DNA of 64,000 bases from contig NZ_CP119147.1 of the NCBI RefSeq assembly GCF_029167645.1, positions 1,240,001 through 1,304,000 on the forward strand. Direction: 5' to 3'. The stretch is from Streptomyces sp. AM 2-1-1 (GTDB taxonomy: Bacteria; Actinomycetota; Actinomycetes; Streptomycetales; Streptomycetaceae). The notes beneath the pieces are model-generated. The model did no database searches and was not told where the DNA came from. It was given only the letters and a program-made list of their open reading frames with translations. Positions within the stretch are counted from its first letter, which is position 1. The number at the start of each line of letters is the position of its first letter. Below are positions 51,153 to 61,949 of the stretch, piece after piece. The translations under genes and the position numbers were made by a program.

Positions 51153-53066
51153 TCAGTCGCGGGCGGGCTCCGCGTCGCGGGTCTCGTAGCGGCCGTCGAG
51201 CTTGGCGACGAGGCCGGTGACCTGGCGGGCGATGTCCGGGGCGGTGAGGCCGATCTCGGCCATGACCTCGTTGCGGGAGGCGTGGTCGAGGAAGACCGGC
51301 GGAATGCCGAAGTCGCGCAGCGGCAGGTCGACGCCGGCGTCGCGGAGCGCCTGGGCGACGGCGGAGCCGACTCCGCCGACGCGGCTGTTGTCCTCGACGG
51401 TGACGACGACCCGGTGGCGCTCGGCGAGCGGGGCCATGGCCTCGTCGACCGGCTTGACCCAGCGGGGGTCGACCACGGTGGTCGTGATGCCCTGGGCGTC
51501 CAGCAGGTCGGCGATCTCCAGGCACATGGGGGCGAGCGCGCCGACGGAGACCAGCAGCACGTCCGGCCGGTCGGTGTCGGGGGTGCGCAGCAGGTCCATG
51601 GAGCCGACGGTGCCGACCGCCTTGACGGCGGGGCCGACCGCGCCCTTGGAGAAGCGGACCACGGTGGGCGCGTCGTCGACGTCGACGGCCTCGCGCAGCT
51701 GGGCGCGGACCTGGTCGGCGTCGCGCGGGGCGGCGATCCGCAGCCCCGGCACGCACTGGAGGATCGACATGTCCCACATGCCGTTGTGCGAAGCGCCGTC
51801 CGTGCCCGTGATGCCGGCCCGGTCCAGCACGAAGGTGACACCGCACTTGTGCAGGGCCACGTCCATCAGGACCTGGTCGAAGGCGCGGTTGAGGAAGGTG
51901 GCGTAGACGGCGAAGACGGGGTGCAGGCCGCCGGTGGCGAGGCCGGCGGCGGAGACCGCGCCGTGCTGTTCGGCGATGCCGACGTCGTAGATGCGGTCGG
52001 GGAAGGCTTCCTCGAACTTGCCGAGGCCGACCGGCTGGAGCATCGCGGCGGTGATCGCGACGATGTCCTCGCGCTCGTGGCCGAGTCGGACCATCTCCTC
52101 GCCGAAGACGGAGGTCCAGTCGAGGCCGGAGGTGGAGATGGGCAGGCCGGTGTCGGGGTGGATCTTGCCGACGGCGTGGAAGCGGTCGGCCTCGTCCTGG
52201 AGGGCGGGGGTGTAGCCGCGGCCCTTCTCCGTGATGCAGTGCACGATGACCGGTCCGCCGAAGCGCTTGGCGCGCAGCAGGGCGGACTCCAGGGCCTCGA
52301 TGTCGTGGCCGTCGATGGGGCCGACGTACTTCAGACCGAGGTCCTCGAACATGCCCTGCGGGGCGATGAAGTCCTTGAGGCCCTTCTTCGCGCCGTGCAG
52401 CGTCTCGTAGAGCGGCCGGCCGACGACGGGGGTGCGTCCCAGGAGGTCCTTGCCGCGGGCCAGGAAGCGCTCGTAGCCGTCCGTGGTGCGCAGGGTGGCC
52501 AGGTGGGTGGCGAGGCCGCCGATGGTCGGCGCGTAGGAGCGCTCGTTGTCATTGACGACGATGACGAGCGGGCGGTCCTTGGCGGCGGCGATGTTGTTCA
52601 GCGCTTCCCAGGCCATGCCGCCGGTGAGGGCGCCGTCACCGATGACCGCGACGACGTGGTCGTCCCTGCGCAGGACCTCGTTGGCCTTGGCGAGGCCGTC
52701 CGCCCAGCCGAGGACGGTGGAGGCGTGCGAGTTCTCGATGACGTCGTGCGCGGACTCGGCGCGCGAGGGGTAGCCCGACAGACCGCCCTTGCTCTTGAGC
52801 CGGGAGAAGTCCTGGCGGCCCGTGAGCAGCTTGTGCACGTAGCTCTGGTGGCCGGTGTCGAAGAGGACCTTGTCACGGGGGGACTCGAAGACCCGGTGGA
52901 GGGCGATGGTCAGCTCGACCACGCCCAGGTTGGGGCCCAGGTGCCCACCGGTCTTGGACACGGCGTCGACCAGGAACGTACGGATCTCCCCGGCGAGCTG
53001 TTCCAGCTGGTCGAGGCTGAGCCGGTCCAGGTCGCGCGGTCCCTCGATGCGGGTCAGCAGGTCCAC
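51153..53066 (-). CDS. dxs: 1-deoxy-D-xylulose-5-phosphate synthase
   Basis: A 637-residue thiamine-diphosphate enzyme condensing pyruvate and glyceraldehyde 3-phosphate, the entry to the MEP isoprenoid pathway. [13 protein letters not shown], the ThDP motif [17 protein letters not shown] followed by [29 protein letters not shown], and the transketolase-type central [17 protein letters not shown] are diagnostic. GTG at 53064-53066 has AAGGAGG upstream. No other MEP genes are nearby, as usual for Streptomyces. Confidence 0.96.
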   Translation of the reverse strand: MDLLTRIEGPRDLDRLSLDQLEQLAGEIRTFLVDAVSKTGGHLGPNLGVVELTIALHRVFESPRDKVLFDTGHQSYVHKLLTGRQDFSRLKSKGGLSGYPSRAESAHDVIENSHASTVLGWADGLAKANEVLRRDDHVVAVIGDGALTGGMAWEALNNIAAAKDRPLVIVVNDNERSYAPTIGGLATHLATLRTTDGYERFLARGKDLLGRTPVVGRPLYETLHGAKKGLKDFIAPQGMFEDLGLKYVGPIDGHDIEALESALLRAKRFGGPVIVHCITEKGRGYTPALQDEADRFHAVGKIHPDTGLPISTSGLDWTSVFGEEMVRLGHEREDIVAITAAMLQPVGLGKFEEAFPDRIYDVGIAEQHGAVSAAGLATGGLHPVFAVYATFLNRAFDQVLMDVALHKCGVTFVLDRAGITGTDGASHNGMWDMSILQCVPGLRIAAPRDADQVRAQLREAVDVDDAPTVVRFSKGAVGPAVKAVGTVGSMDLLRTPDTDRPDVLLVSVGALAPMCLEIADLLDAQGITTTVVDPRWVKPVDEAMAPLAERHRVVVTVEDNSRVGGVGSAVAQALRDAGVDLPLRDFGIPPVFLDHASRNEVMAEIGLTAPDIARQVTGLVAKLDGRYETRDAEPARD

Positions 53067-53228
53067 CCGTGCCTCCTTGCGTGTGAGCTGGTCGAGCGTG
53101 TCGATTCCGACGAGTCTAATGTTCCGGTTCGTGGCCGCGGCATCGGGCGGTGCGTTCCTTCTCACGCCGGGGGCCTCCCGGGCGTGAGCGCCCGTCGGAA
53201 ACCCGCGCTGCCTGCTCCTACCCCGGAA

Positions 53229-53267
53229 GCCGCCGTTCCCCCCATCGAACACGGGGGGAACGGCGGC
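53229..53267 (-). terminator. Second hairpin downstream of the xylose-type operon
   Basis: A 15-bp perfect stem (GCCGCCGTTCCCCCC / GGGGGGAACGGCGGC) with a 9-nt loop. Confidence 0.7.
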
Positions 53268-53287
53268 CGGAGTGGCGGGAACACGCA

Positions 53288-53333
53288 CGCGCGGGTGCCC
53301 GGCGCCCCCTGGGGGACACCGGGCACCCGCGCG
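53288..53333 (-). terminator. Terminator directly after xylH
   Basis: A 15-bp perfect stem (CGCGCGGGTGCCCGG / CCGGGCACCCGCGCG) with a 16-nt loop, beginning 11 nt past the stop. The two hairpins in series insulate dxs. Confidence 0.8.
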
Positions 53334-53343
53334 GAGCCGTGGG

Positions 53344-54632
<1,289 letters not shown>

Positions 54633-54636
<4 letters not shown>

Positions 54637-55412
54637 TTCGAAACCTCCGCGGTGCGCGCCGCACGACGGGTCACGGCGTTGTCCGTGGCGCCCGTGATGG
54701 CAGAGATGATCTCTTCGTGCGAGGTGGTCTTCACGTCGAAGACGCCGTTGTTGTGACCGAGGCGCAGCACGGCGACCTTGTCGGCCACCGCCTTGACGTC
54801 GGCCATGTTGTGGCTGATGAGGATGACCGCGAGACCCCGCTCGCGCAGCCGCTCGACCAGGTCGAGGACCTGGGCGGTCTGCTCGACGCCGAGGGCGGCC
54901 GTCGGCTCGTCGAGGATGACCAGCTTCGGGTCACCGAGCATCGAACGTGCGATGGCCACCGTCTGGCGCTGACCGCCGGAGAGCGAGGCGATCGGGATCC
55001 GGACGCTGGGGATGCGGATGGAGAGCGTGGAGAGCAGCTCGCGGGAGCGGCGCTCCATCTCGACCTCGTCGAGGATGCCGAAGCGTCGCAGCTCCCGGCC
55101 GAGGTAGAGGTTGCCCACCACGTCGAGGTTGTCGCACAGCGCGAGGTCCTGGTAGACCGTCGCGATGCCGAGGCCCTGGGCGTCCTGGGGGCGGTTGATG
55201 TGGACCGGCTTGCCCTGCCACTCGATGACACCGTCATCGATGGGGTGGACACCGGCAATGGTCTTGACCAGCGTTGATTTACCGGCACCGTTGTCGCCGA
55301 CCAGGGCGACGACTTCTCCGGCGTGGACCTCGAGCTCGACTTCGGTGAGTACCTGGACGGCACCGAATCGCTTGGAGATCCCTCGCAACGCCAACACGGG
55401 CGTAGCGGACAC
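54633..55412 (-). CDS. xylG: Xylose-type sugar ABC transporter ATP-binding protein (XylG)
   Basis: A 259-residue ATPase. Walker A is LVGDNGAGKSTLVKTI, the signature is LSGGQRQTVAIARSM, Walker B is LVILDEPTAALG, and the H-loop is ILISHNM. It has a single ABC module, whereas E. coli XylG/RbsA have two, so this one must dimerise; this is usual in actinobacteria. GTG at 55410-55412 is chosen because AAGGAG lies 9 nt upstream; the ATG at 55421 overlaps that site. It is coupled to xylH by a 4-nt overlap. Confidence 0.88.
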
Positions 55413-55513
55413 GTGAACCATCTCCTTCGCCGCCTGACCGGCGGGGATGCCGCGCCCGGGGGAAGGCGCGGTGGTTGAGCAGAAGGGAAAGCGAGGAAGC
55501 GTTTCCGTCCGGC

Positions 55514-55533
55514 GCCCCGCCCGTTAGCGGGGC
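55514..55533 (-). other. Intercistronic hairpin between xylF and xylG
   Basis: A 7-bp perfect stem (GCCCCGC / GCGGGGC) with a 6-nt loop in the 276-bp gap between the binding-protein gene and the ATPase gene. Such hairpins often stabilise the upstream message so that binding protein is made in excess. A near-palindrome GGAAGCGTTTCC lies 8 bp to its left (55495-55506). Confidence 0.45.
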
Positions 55534-55688
55534 TGTTGCGGGGGCGGGACACCGGACAGGCTTCTGGGGTGTGGGCGGGCCGCTGTGCGGCGGGCCCACG
55601 GGGTCCTGCCGTTCCGCCGGGGCGGGGCCGGACCCGGCCGCGTCCCCGCCGGCCGCGCGGAGGCGGTGACGGGGCCCGGCGGGAGGGA

Positions 55689-56804
55689 CTACTTGAGGCC
55701 GAGGGTGGCGCAGGCCGAGGCGTACTGGCCGGCGCAGATCTCGGCGACGGTGTAGACGCCGTCCTCGATGACCGTGTCCTTGATGTTGTCCTTGGTCAGC
55801 GAGACGACCGGGACGAGGTAGGTCGGGACACCCTTGGTGGTGGGGCTGTCCACGGTCGAGGTGGCGACCGTGGAGGCGATCTTCTCGCCCTTGGCCAGCG
55901 AGACGGCCATGGTGGCGGCGGCCTCACCCTCCGGGGAGTACGGCTTGTAGACGCTCATGAACTGCTCACCGGCGACGATGCGCTGCACGCCCGCGAGTTC
56001 GGCGTCCTGGCCGGTGACCGGCGGGAGGGTCTTGAGACCGGAGGCCTTGAGGGCGGTGATGATACCGCCGGCCATGCCGTCGTTGGCGGAGTAGACGCCG
56101 ACGATCTTGTCCTTGCCGAGAGCCGTGATCGCCGCCTCCATGTTGGCGTTGGCGTTCTCCGGCTTCCACTCCTTGGTGTCGTACTCCTTGCCGACGGTCA
56201 CCTTGCCGTCCAGGACGGACTTGGCGCCCTTCTTGAAGAGTGCGGCGTTCGGGTCGGTGATCGCGCCGTTCATCATCACGATCTTGCCCTGGGAGGCCTT
56301 GTCGCCCAGCGCCTCGAGCAGGGCCTTGCCCTGGACCCGGCCGACCTCTTCGTTGTCGAAGGAGGTGTAGGCGTCGATGGGGCCCTCGGCGAGGCGGTCG
56401 AAGGCGACGACGGGGATGCCCGCGTCCTTGGCCTTCTGCACGCTGTTGGCGATCGACTTGGAGTCCACCGCGTCGATGATCAGGGCGTCGACCTTGTTGG
56501 TGATCATGGTCTCGACCTGCTGGGCCTGCAGCGTGGCGTCCTGCTTGGCGTTGCTGTAGACGACCTCCGCCTTGCCGCCGGTGAGCTCGCCGATCTTCTT
56601 CTCGATGATCGGCTTGTCGAACTTCTCGTACCGAGCGGTGGCGTTCTCCGGAAGGAGCAGACCTATCTTGAGGTCGTCGCCCTTCTTGGCCGAGGAGTCG
56701 TCCGACTTGTCACCGGACTCCTTGGCGCTGCCACAAGCGGCGAGCGAGACCGCCATAGCGGTGGCGGCAACGGCGACAGCGGCACGACGCATACGTGTGT
56801 TCAT
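55689..56804 (-). CDS. xylF: Xylose-type sugar-binding lipoprotein (XylF)
   Basis: A 371-residue periplasmic-binding-protein-fold lipoprotein. The signal ends LAACG with Cys24 as lipid anchor, followed by an acidic Ser/Lys linker. The sugar-binding domain has LKIGLLLPENATARYEKFDKPI, DALIIDAVDSKSIANSVQKAKDAGIPVVAFDRLAEG and VGVYSANDGMAGGIITALKASG, the pattern of XylF/RbsB proteins. The assignment to xylose is by synteny. GGGAGG lies 9 nt before the ATG. It is the first gene after the ROK regulator, and an inverted repeat lies in the gap between them. Confidence 0.9.
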   Translation of the reverse strand: MNTRMRRAAVAVAATAMAVSLAACGSAKESGDKSDDSSAKKGDDLKIGLLLPENATARYEKFDKPIIEKKIGELTGGKAEVVYSNAKQDATLQAQQVETMITNKVDALIIDAVDSKSIANSVQKAKDAGIPVVAFDRLAEGPIDAYTSFDNEEVGRVQGKALLEALGDKASQGKIVMMNGAITDPNAALFKKGAKSVLDGKVTVGKEYDTKEWKPENANANMEAAITALGKDKIVGVYSANDGMAGGIITALKASGLKTLPPVTGQDAELAGVQRIVAGEQFMSVYKPYSPEGEAAATMAVSLAKGEKIASTVATSTVDSPTTKGVPTYLVPVVSLTKDNIKDTVIEDGVYTVAEICAGQYASACATLGLK

Positions 56805-56895
56805 TACTCGAACCTCCCTGACGAGGCCGCGACGTTGCGGCCGAGGTGGACGGAAGTCAACTCGGCCGCAGGGTCGGCGTCAAGGAGTAAATACT

Positions 56896-56924
56896 TAACG
56901 AGATGACAACGGTGCCATTCGTTA
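56896..56924 (-). promoter_or_regulatory. Inverted repeat upstream of xylF (candidate ROK operator)
   Basis: TAACGA (56896-56901) and TCGTTA (56919-56924) form a perfect 6-bp inverted repeat with a 17-nt spacer. The region is AT-rich (AGTAAATACTTAACGA) and lies just before xylF, the natural place for a regulator site. Confidence 0.45.
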
Positions 56925-56925
56925 T

Positions 56926-58125
56926 CTAAGTGAAGGCAGGCGTTGCCGTGGAGTGCGCGTTCTCCAACAGGGTCGAATCACCCATTTCACTCAGCACGAG
57001 AGCCAGTGCGCCGAGCACCTCGGCCCGCCCGCCGAGCGCCCCCGGAAGCACCGAGAGCTGCCGCGCGGCGCTCGGGATCGAGTAGCGCGCGACGGAGTCG
57101 CGGATTGGCCCGAGGACCAACTCCCCGGCCTCCGCAAGCGATCCCCCGAGTACGACCCGGCTGGGGTTGAGGAGGTTGCACAGGTTGGCGACACCGCTGC
57201 CGATGTGCCGCCCGACGTCGGCGATCACCCGGCGGCATCCCGGGTCGCCCTCACGGGCCAGCTGGACGACCCGCTCCATGGTCAGGTCGGGGCCGTGGCT
57301 CGGCATCAGCAGCGGCAGCACGTAGCGCGCGGCCGCGAAGGTCTCCAGGCATCCCCGGTTGCCGCAGCGGCAGACCGGCCCGGACTCGTCGAGGGTGATG
57401 TGGCCGATCTCCCCGGCCGTCCCGCCGGGCCCCCGGTAGATGGCCCCGTCGATCACCAGACCGGCCCCCACCCCGCTGGCGACCTTGATGTACGCGAGGT
57501 CCTTGACCCCGCGCCCGCTCCCCCAGACCAGCTCTCCCAGCGCCCCCAGGTTGGCGTCGTTGTCGACGTAGACGGGCACCCCGAGGCGGGTGGCGAGTTC
57601 GGCGCTGGGGTTGATGCCCGTCCATCCCGGCAGGATCGACGTGGAGCCGAGCGTGCCCGACTCCACGTCGATCGGGCCGGGCACCCCGAGCCCCACGCCT
57701 ATCACCTTGTCCGGCCCTATCCCGGTGGTCCGGATCAGCCGGTTGACCAGGGCTTCCGCCCGGCCGAACCCCTCCGCGGAGGAGGCGTCCACGTCCATCG
57801 GCTCGGATTCCTCGGCGAGCACCTGGTGGGCCAGGTTGCCGATCGCCACGCGCAGGTGCGTATGGCCGAAGTCGACGCCGATGACCACGCCCGCGTCGCC
57901 GCTGAGCGAGACGCTCCGGGCCCGCCGGCCGCCGGCCGAGGTGGGCGTCACCTCGACGGTGCCCCCGTCCTTCAGCTCGCGCACGATGTTGGAGACGGTG
58001 GCCGCGGAGAGCCCGGTGCTCCTGGCGATCTCCGCCTGGGTGAGCGAACCTGCCATGCGCACCGCACGTACGACCCGTTCAAGATTGGCCCGATGCAGAG
58101 ACGTCTGCGACCCCGGAGTCTCCAT
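56926..58125 (-). CDS. rok7B7: ROK family transcriptional regulator (Rok7B7/XylR-like)
   Basis: A 399-residue regulator with an N-terminal MarR-like HTH (about 15-75, SLTQAEIARSTGLSAATVSNIVRELKDGG) and a sugar-kinase-like ROK domain starting VVIGVDFGHTHLRVAIG. The zinc motif CRCGNRGCLETF and VDNDANLGALGEL are typical. I recognise it as the S. coelicolor Rok7B7 orthologue, which affects xylose operon expression, carbon control and antibiotic production. ATG at 58123-58125 (METPGSQTSLHR) is chosen because AGGAG lies about 10 nt upstream. It sits between the xylFGH-type and NgcEFG-type operons on the same strand, so it could control either. Confidence 0.92.
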   Translation of the reverse strand: METPGSQTSLHRANLERVVRAVRMAGSLTQAEIARSTGLSAATVSNIVRELKDGGTVEVTPTSAGGRRARSVSLSGDAGVVIGVDFGHTHLRVAIGNLAHQVLAEESEPMDVDASSAEGFGRAEALVNRLIRTTGIGPDKVIGVGLGVPGPIDVESGTLGSTSILPGWTGINPSAELATRLGVPVYVDNDANLGALGELVWGSGRGVKDLAYIKVASGVGAGLVIDGAIYRGPGGTAGEIGHITLDESGPVCRCGNRGCLETFAAARYVLPLLMPSHGPDLTMERVVQLAREGDPGCRRVIADVGRHIGSGVANLCNLLNPSRVVLGGSLAEAGELVLGPIRDSVARYSIPSAARQLSVLPGALGGRAEVLGALALVLSEMGDSTLLENAHSTATPAFT

Positions 58126-58277
58126 CGACTCACTCACTCCTGCCGTTTTCTCTAACATGTGAACCAATAGCTGACCTTTCCAGGGTGTGCCCCGTCAAGA
58201 CCTTGAGCGTGCGGAGCCCCGTATGAGCGCGGCACCTCCCCATATGAGGTCGGTCCAATCCGGTGCAACACGGACGA

Positions 58278-58310
58278 AACCGCCCAACGGCCGGAGGCGG
58301 TCGGGCGGTT
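58278..58310 (-). terminator. Weak hairpin after the NgcG-type gene
   Basis: An 8-bp stem (AACCGCCC / GGGCGGTT) extended by a few interrupted pairs. A duplicated GTGAAGCGGCGG unit sits between it and the stop codon at 58341. Confidence 0.4.
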
Positions 58311-58340
58311 CCGTGGTGAAGCGGCGGTGAAGCGGCGGTG

Positions 58341-59270
58341 CTACTTGAGCGCTCCCGCGGTCAGACCCGCCACCACTTGGCGCTGGAAGACGATGTACGC
58401 GGCGAGAACGGGGAGCATGGCGATGACCAGCCCGGCGAAGAGCCCGGAGTAGTCCCCCTTGTAACCCTGGCTGGTGGAGAGCTCCACCAGCCCCTGTGCG
58501 AGCACCCGCTTGTCCGGGTCGGTGTTCAGCACCGTCGGCAGCATGTACTGGTTCCACTGCCCCAGGAAGTTGAAGATCCCGACGCTGATCAGTCCGGGCT
58601 TCGCCATCGGCAGCATCACCTGGAAGAAGGTCCGGGTGTGCGAGGCCCCGTCGATCAGCGCCGCCTCCGCCACCGAGGTCGGCAGCGTACGGAAGAACGA
58701 GGTCAGGAAGAACACGGTGAAGGGCAGCGAGTACGCGATGTACACGAGGATCAGGCCCTGGATCGTGTTCAGCATCCCCATGTTGTCCATGACGTAGAAC
58801 AACGGGACCAGGGCCAGCATGACCGGGAAGCTCATGCCGCCGACGAACAAGAAGTAGATGAACCGGTTGCCGGGGAAGTCGAACCGGGCCAGCACGTAGG
58901 CCGCCATCGACCCCAGCACCAGCGTGCCCACGAGCGAACCGCCCACCACCAGGACGGTGTTGAGGAAGTACTCGCTCATGTGCGCCTGGTTCCAGGCGCG
59001 CCCCCACGCGTCAAAGCTCAGCGAGTCGGGCAGCGCCCAGGGGGTGTTGAAGATGGCCTTGTCCGACTTGAAGGCGGACATCACGGCCCAGAACAGCGGC
59101 AGGATCACCAGGAGCGCCCAGATGACGAGCACACCGTGCGAGAAGACGTTGAGGACGTGCCCCTCACCGCGCTTGGCCCGGGGCGCGCCCGCGCCGTCGC
59201 TCTCGGCGATCCGTTGCCCGGGGACGCCCGGCTCCTCGCGGAGGATGGGCGGGGTGTCAGTGGTCTTCAT
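58341..59270 (-). CDS. ngcG: Carbohydrate ABC transporter permease (NgcG-type)
   Basis: A 309-residue MalG-class (CUT1) permease with six predicted helices after a 40-residue cytoplasmic N-terminus. EAALIDGASHTRTFFQVMLPMAKPGL is the EAA loop that contacts the ATPase. No ATP-binding gene is in the cluster, as expected for systems that use the shared MsiK ATPase encoded elsewhere. The gene overlaps the preceding permease by one base (TGATG). Assignment to the chitobiose/GlcNAc importer Ngc is by synteny with S. coelicolor SCO6005-6007 from memory. Confidence 0.82.
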   Translation of the reverse strand: MKTTDTPPILREEPGVPGQRIAESDGAGAPRAKRGEGHVLNVFSHGVLVIWALLVILPLFWAVMSAFKSDKAIFNTPWALPDSLSFDAWGRAWNQAHMSEYFLNTVLVVGGSLVGTLVLGSMAAYVLARFDFPGNRFIYFLFVGGMSFPVMLALVPLFYVMDNMGMLNTIQGLILVYIAYSLPFTVFFLTSFFRTLPTSVAEAALIDGASHTRTFFQVMLPMAKPGLISVGIFNFLGQWNQYMLPTVLNTDPDKRVLAQGLVELSTSQGYKGDYSGLFAGLVIAMLPVLAAYIVFQRQVVAGLTAGALK

Positions 59271-60190
59271 CAGTACTCCAGCCGCTCGCGCCGGCCCAGC
59301 TTCATGACGATGGCGGCGAACGCCAGGGTCACGAGGAGCAGGGCGACACCGATCGTGGTCGCATAGCCCGCCTGCCCGTCCCGGAACGCCGCCTGGTAGA
59401 CGTACAGCGGCAGGACGGTGGTCGAGTAGTCCGGCCCGCCGGGGCCGACGCTCATGATGTTCACCACGGCGAAGCCCTCGGCGCCCAGCGCGAGGATGCC
59501 CATGTAGACCCACCCGGACTGCACGGTGTCCCAGAGCAGCGGGAGGGTGATCCGGGAGAAGGTGGTGAACCTGCTCGCGCCGTCCAGCAGGGCCGCCTCG
59601 TAGAAGTCCTTCGGGATGGACGCCATGCCCGCCGAGAAGAGCACCACGAAGAAGCCGGTCGTGCACCAGACGAGGACCGCGACGATGCACCAGAGCGCCA
59701 GTTTCGGATCGCCGAGCCAGTTCGGCAGGTCGTGGAATCCGAGTGCCTTCAGCGAACCGTTGATCATGCCCTGGGCAGGATCGAACGCGAACTGGAAGAG
59801 GATCGCCACGATGGCGATGGAGAGGACCTGGGGGAAGAAGTAGGCGATCTTGTAGAAGCCCGATCCGCGCACGCCCGAGATGATGGCGCCCTTTCGGCGC
59901 CGGCCGCCCACATTGAGCATGAAGGCGAAGAAGAGGGCGAGCCCCAGCGTCACCAGCGGCAGCAGGATCGCCAGCAGCACGCTGTGCTGCAGCGATTTCC
60001 AGAAGACGTCGTCCTTGAACATCTTGGTGTAGTTGTCGAAGCCGACCATCTCGAAGTCCGGGCTCAGCCCCGTCCAGTCCGTGAACGAGTAGTAGATGGA
60101 CTGGATGAAGGGCCAGATGACGAAGATGACGTACAACGCCATCGGGGCGATCAAGAACCCGACTATGAACCGGTATTTACCGTGCTGCAT
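59270..60190 (-). CDS. ngcF: Carbohydrate ABC transporter permease (NgcF-type)
   Basis: A 306-residue MalF-class (CUT1) permease with six predicted helices, starting FIVGFLIAPMALYVIFVIWPFIQSIYYSFTDW. The EAA loop is EAALLDGASRFTTFSRITLPLLWDT. It pairs with the next permease (one-base overlap) to form the membrane channel. The ATG at 60188-60190 is 49 bp after the binding-protein gene. Confidence 0.82.
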   Translation of the reverse strand: MQHGKYRFIVGFLIAPMALYVIFVIWPFIQSIYYSFTDWTGLSPDFEMVGFDNYTKMFKDDVFWKSLQHSVLLAILLPLVTLGLALFFAFMLNVGGRRRKGAIISGVRGSGFYKIAYFFPQVLSIAIVAILFQFAFDPAQGMINGSLKALGFHDLPNWLGDPKLALWCIVAVLVWCTTGFFVVLFSAGMASIPKDFYEAALLDGASRFTTFSRITLPLLWDTVQSGWVYMGILALGAEGFAVVNIMSVGPGGPDYSTTVLPLYVYQAAFRDGQAGYATTIGVALLLVTLAFAAIVMKLGRRERLEY

Positions 60191-60239
60191 CGTTACCGAC
60201 TCCGACCTTCCTGCCGTGCCGCCGCTGGTGACGCGTGGA

Positions 60240-61685
60240 TCACTGGTGCTTGAAGTGCTTGATGGACTGGTCCTTGGCCGCCGCGTCCGCGTAGCCCTGG
60301 ATCTTCTTGATCGCCTCGGCGGGGGTCGCGCGGCCCGCCATCATCTCGCCGAGACCGGAGACGCCGATCTGCTCCTTCTGGAGCTTCACGTACCAGTCCT
60401 GCAGGCGCGGGTTGACGACGTTGGTCCCGGCCTTCTCCAGCGCGGCGACACCGGACTTGAGGCCGTCCGACAGCTCGATGCCGTCGGTTCCGCCGTTGTA
60501 GGCGGAGAGGGACTTGGTACTGGAGGTGAAGGACTTGGAGGACGCCTCACTGAGCATGATGCGCAGCTGCTCCATGCCGCCCTCGGCGTTCTTGGCGTTG
60601 GCCGGGACGATGAACGGTTCACCGCCGGACGCCCAGATGGTGCCGAACGGCATCTTGTCCGAGGCGTCGAGGCTGGAGGGAGCGCCCACGGACAGCTTGA
60701 AGTCCTTGGGGATGACCGAGGCTTCCTCGTTCTCGACCCAGGAGCCGTTGGGGATGAACAGCGCCTTGCCGTTGGCCCACGCGCCCTGCGAACCGCGGTG
60801 GTCCAGGCCCGGGGTGCCCTGGAGGACGTAGCCCTTCTTGTAGAGCTCGTAGTACGCCTCGAACGCCGCCTTGACCGCGGGGTGTTCCCACGCCTTCGGC
60901 TCCAGGTTGTCGATCGCGTCGAGCACCTCGACGCCACCGATCTTGGCGATGAAGGGGTAGAGCGAGAACGGCAGGTAGTACGGGTACTTACCGGCGTAGG
61001 TCCAGCCGGCGATGCCCTTCTTCTTCGCCTTGGCGCAGAGCGCGAGCATGTCGTCCCAGGTCTCCGGGTACGCCGCGTCGAGCTTGTCCAGAGCGGTCTG
61101 CGAGTACCAGACGCCGTACACGGTGTAGGCGTAGTACATGATCCAGACCGGGTCGCCGTCGAACTGGCCCATCTCGACGATCCCCGGGCGCAGGGTGTCG
61201 CGCACCGTCTTGCTCGGGTCGTCGATCGACGGGGCGTCGAGCAGCGGAGTCAGGTCCGCGAGCTGCTTCTTGCCGACCAGGACGCCCATGTCCATCTGCT
61301 GGGCACCGGAGTTGTCGATCAGGTCCGGCGGGGTGCCGCCGTTGAAGCGCGGCTGCAGGACCGACTGGATCTTCTGGGTCTTGGAGAACGTGATCTTGGA
61401 CTTGGGGTACGTCTTCGCGTAGACGGCCTTCGCGTCCTCGGCGTACTTGGTGCCGAACCCGCCGTCGAAGATGACGAGTTCCAGGGGCGCGCTCTCGTTC
61501 ACGGCCAGCGGGTTCTCCGCGGACTTGGTGCCCTTCTCGACCTTCTCGTCGGAGCCGCTGTCGCCGCTGGCGCAGGACGCCAGGAAGCTCATCGTGGGAA
61601 CGGTGATCACGCCGAGTGCGGCGGATCGCTTGATCAGGTCGCGACGGCCGAGACCCTCGTTGTTGTGGGCGGAGGTCGATCCCAT
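60240..61685 (-). CDS. ngcE: Sugar-binding lipoprotein, NgcE-type (chitobiose/GlcNAc importer)
   Basis: A 481-residue CUT1 binding protein. The N-terminus has a twin-Arg motif (LGRRDLIKRSAALG) and a lipobox (LASC), so it is probably Tat-exported and lipidated. The extracellular domain has FDGGFGTKYAEDAKAVYAKTYP and SWVENEEASVIPKDF, typical of solute-binding proteins of this class. In S. coelicolor, NgcE binds diacetylchitobiose. ATG at 61683-61685 has GAGG 8 nt upstream; the TTG two codons earlier is less likely. A DasR-like operator lies 249 bp upstream. Confidence 0.83.
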   Translation of the reverse strand: MGSTSAHNNEGLGRRDLIKRSAALGVITVPTMSFLASCASGDSGSDEKVEKGTKSAENPLAVNESAPLELVIFDGGFGTKYAEDAKAVYAKTYPKSKITFSKTQKIQSVLQPRFNGGTPPDLIDNSGAQQMDMGVLVGKKQLADLTPLLDAPSIDDPSKTVRDTLRPGIVEMGQFDGDPVWIMYYAYTVYGVWYSQTALDKLDAAYPETWDDMLALCAKAKKKGIAGWTYAGKYPYYLPFSLYPFIAKIGGVEVLDAIDNLEPKAWEHPAVKAAFEAYYELYKKGYVLQGTPGLDHRGSQGAWANGKALFIPNGSWVENEEASVIPKDFKLSVGAPSSLDASDKMPFGTIWASGGEPFIVPANAKNAEGGMEQLRIMLSEASSKSFTSSTKSLSAYNGGTDGIELSDGLKSGVAALEKAGTNVVNPRLQDWYVKLQKEQIGVSGLGEMMAGRATPAEAIKKIQGYADAAAKDQSIKHFKHQ

Positions 61686-61933
61686 GCTCAAGTCCTCACC
61701 TTCATCAGGACTCGGGCGGTGTGCCGGTCACCCGTCGAGATCTCGCCACAGGCGAAGGGCCCCGCCACCGCACGGTCGGTTGCGCTTGGGTCGTGCAGAG
61801 AGACATACCGGATTGCCTGGCTCGGCCTGGGCGTGCCGGGAGACCGTACGACGGAGCAGCCCATGGCATGCCCCGAACGCTCCCCCGCACCCTTCCGAGT
61901 GCGCACCCGTGTGAAACGGCTGTGCAGACGCCG

Positions 61934-61949
61934 ACAGGTATAGTCCACT
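61934..61949. promoter_or_regulatory. DasR-responsive element (dre-like) at the ngcE promoter
   Basis: ACAGGTATAGTCCACT matches the DasR consensus ACTGGTCTAGACCACT at 13 of 16 positions. It covers the predicted -10 box of ngcE, where DasR binding would block transcription until GlcNAc-derived phosphates release it. Confidence 0.7.
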
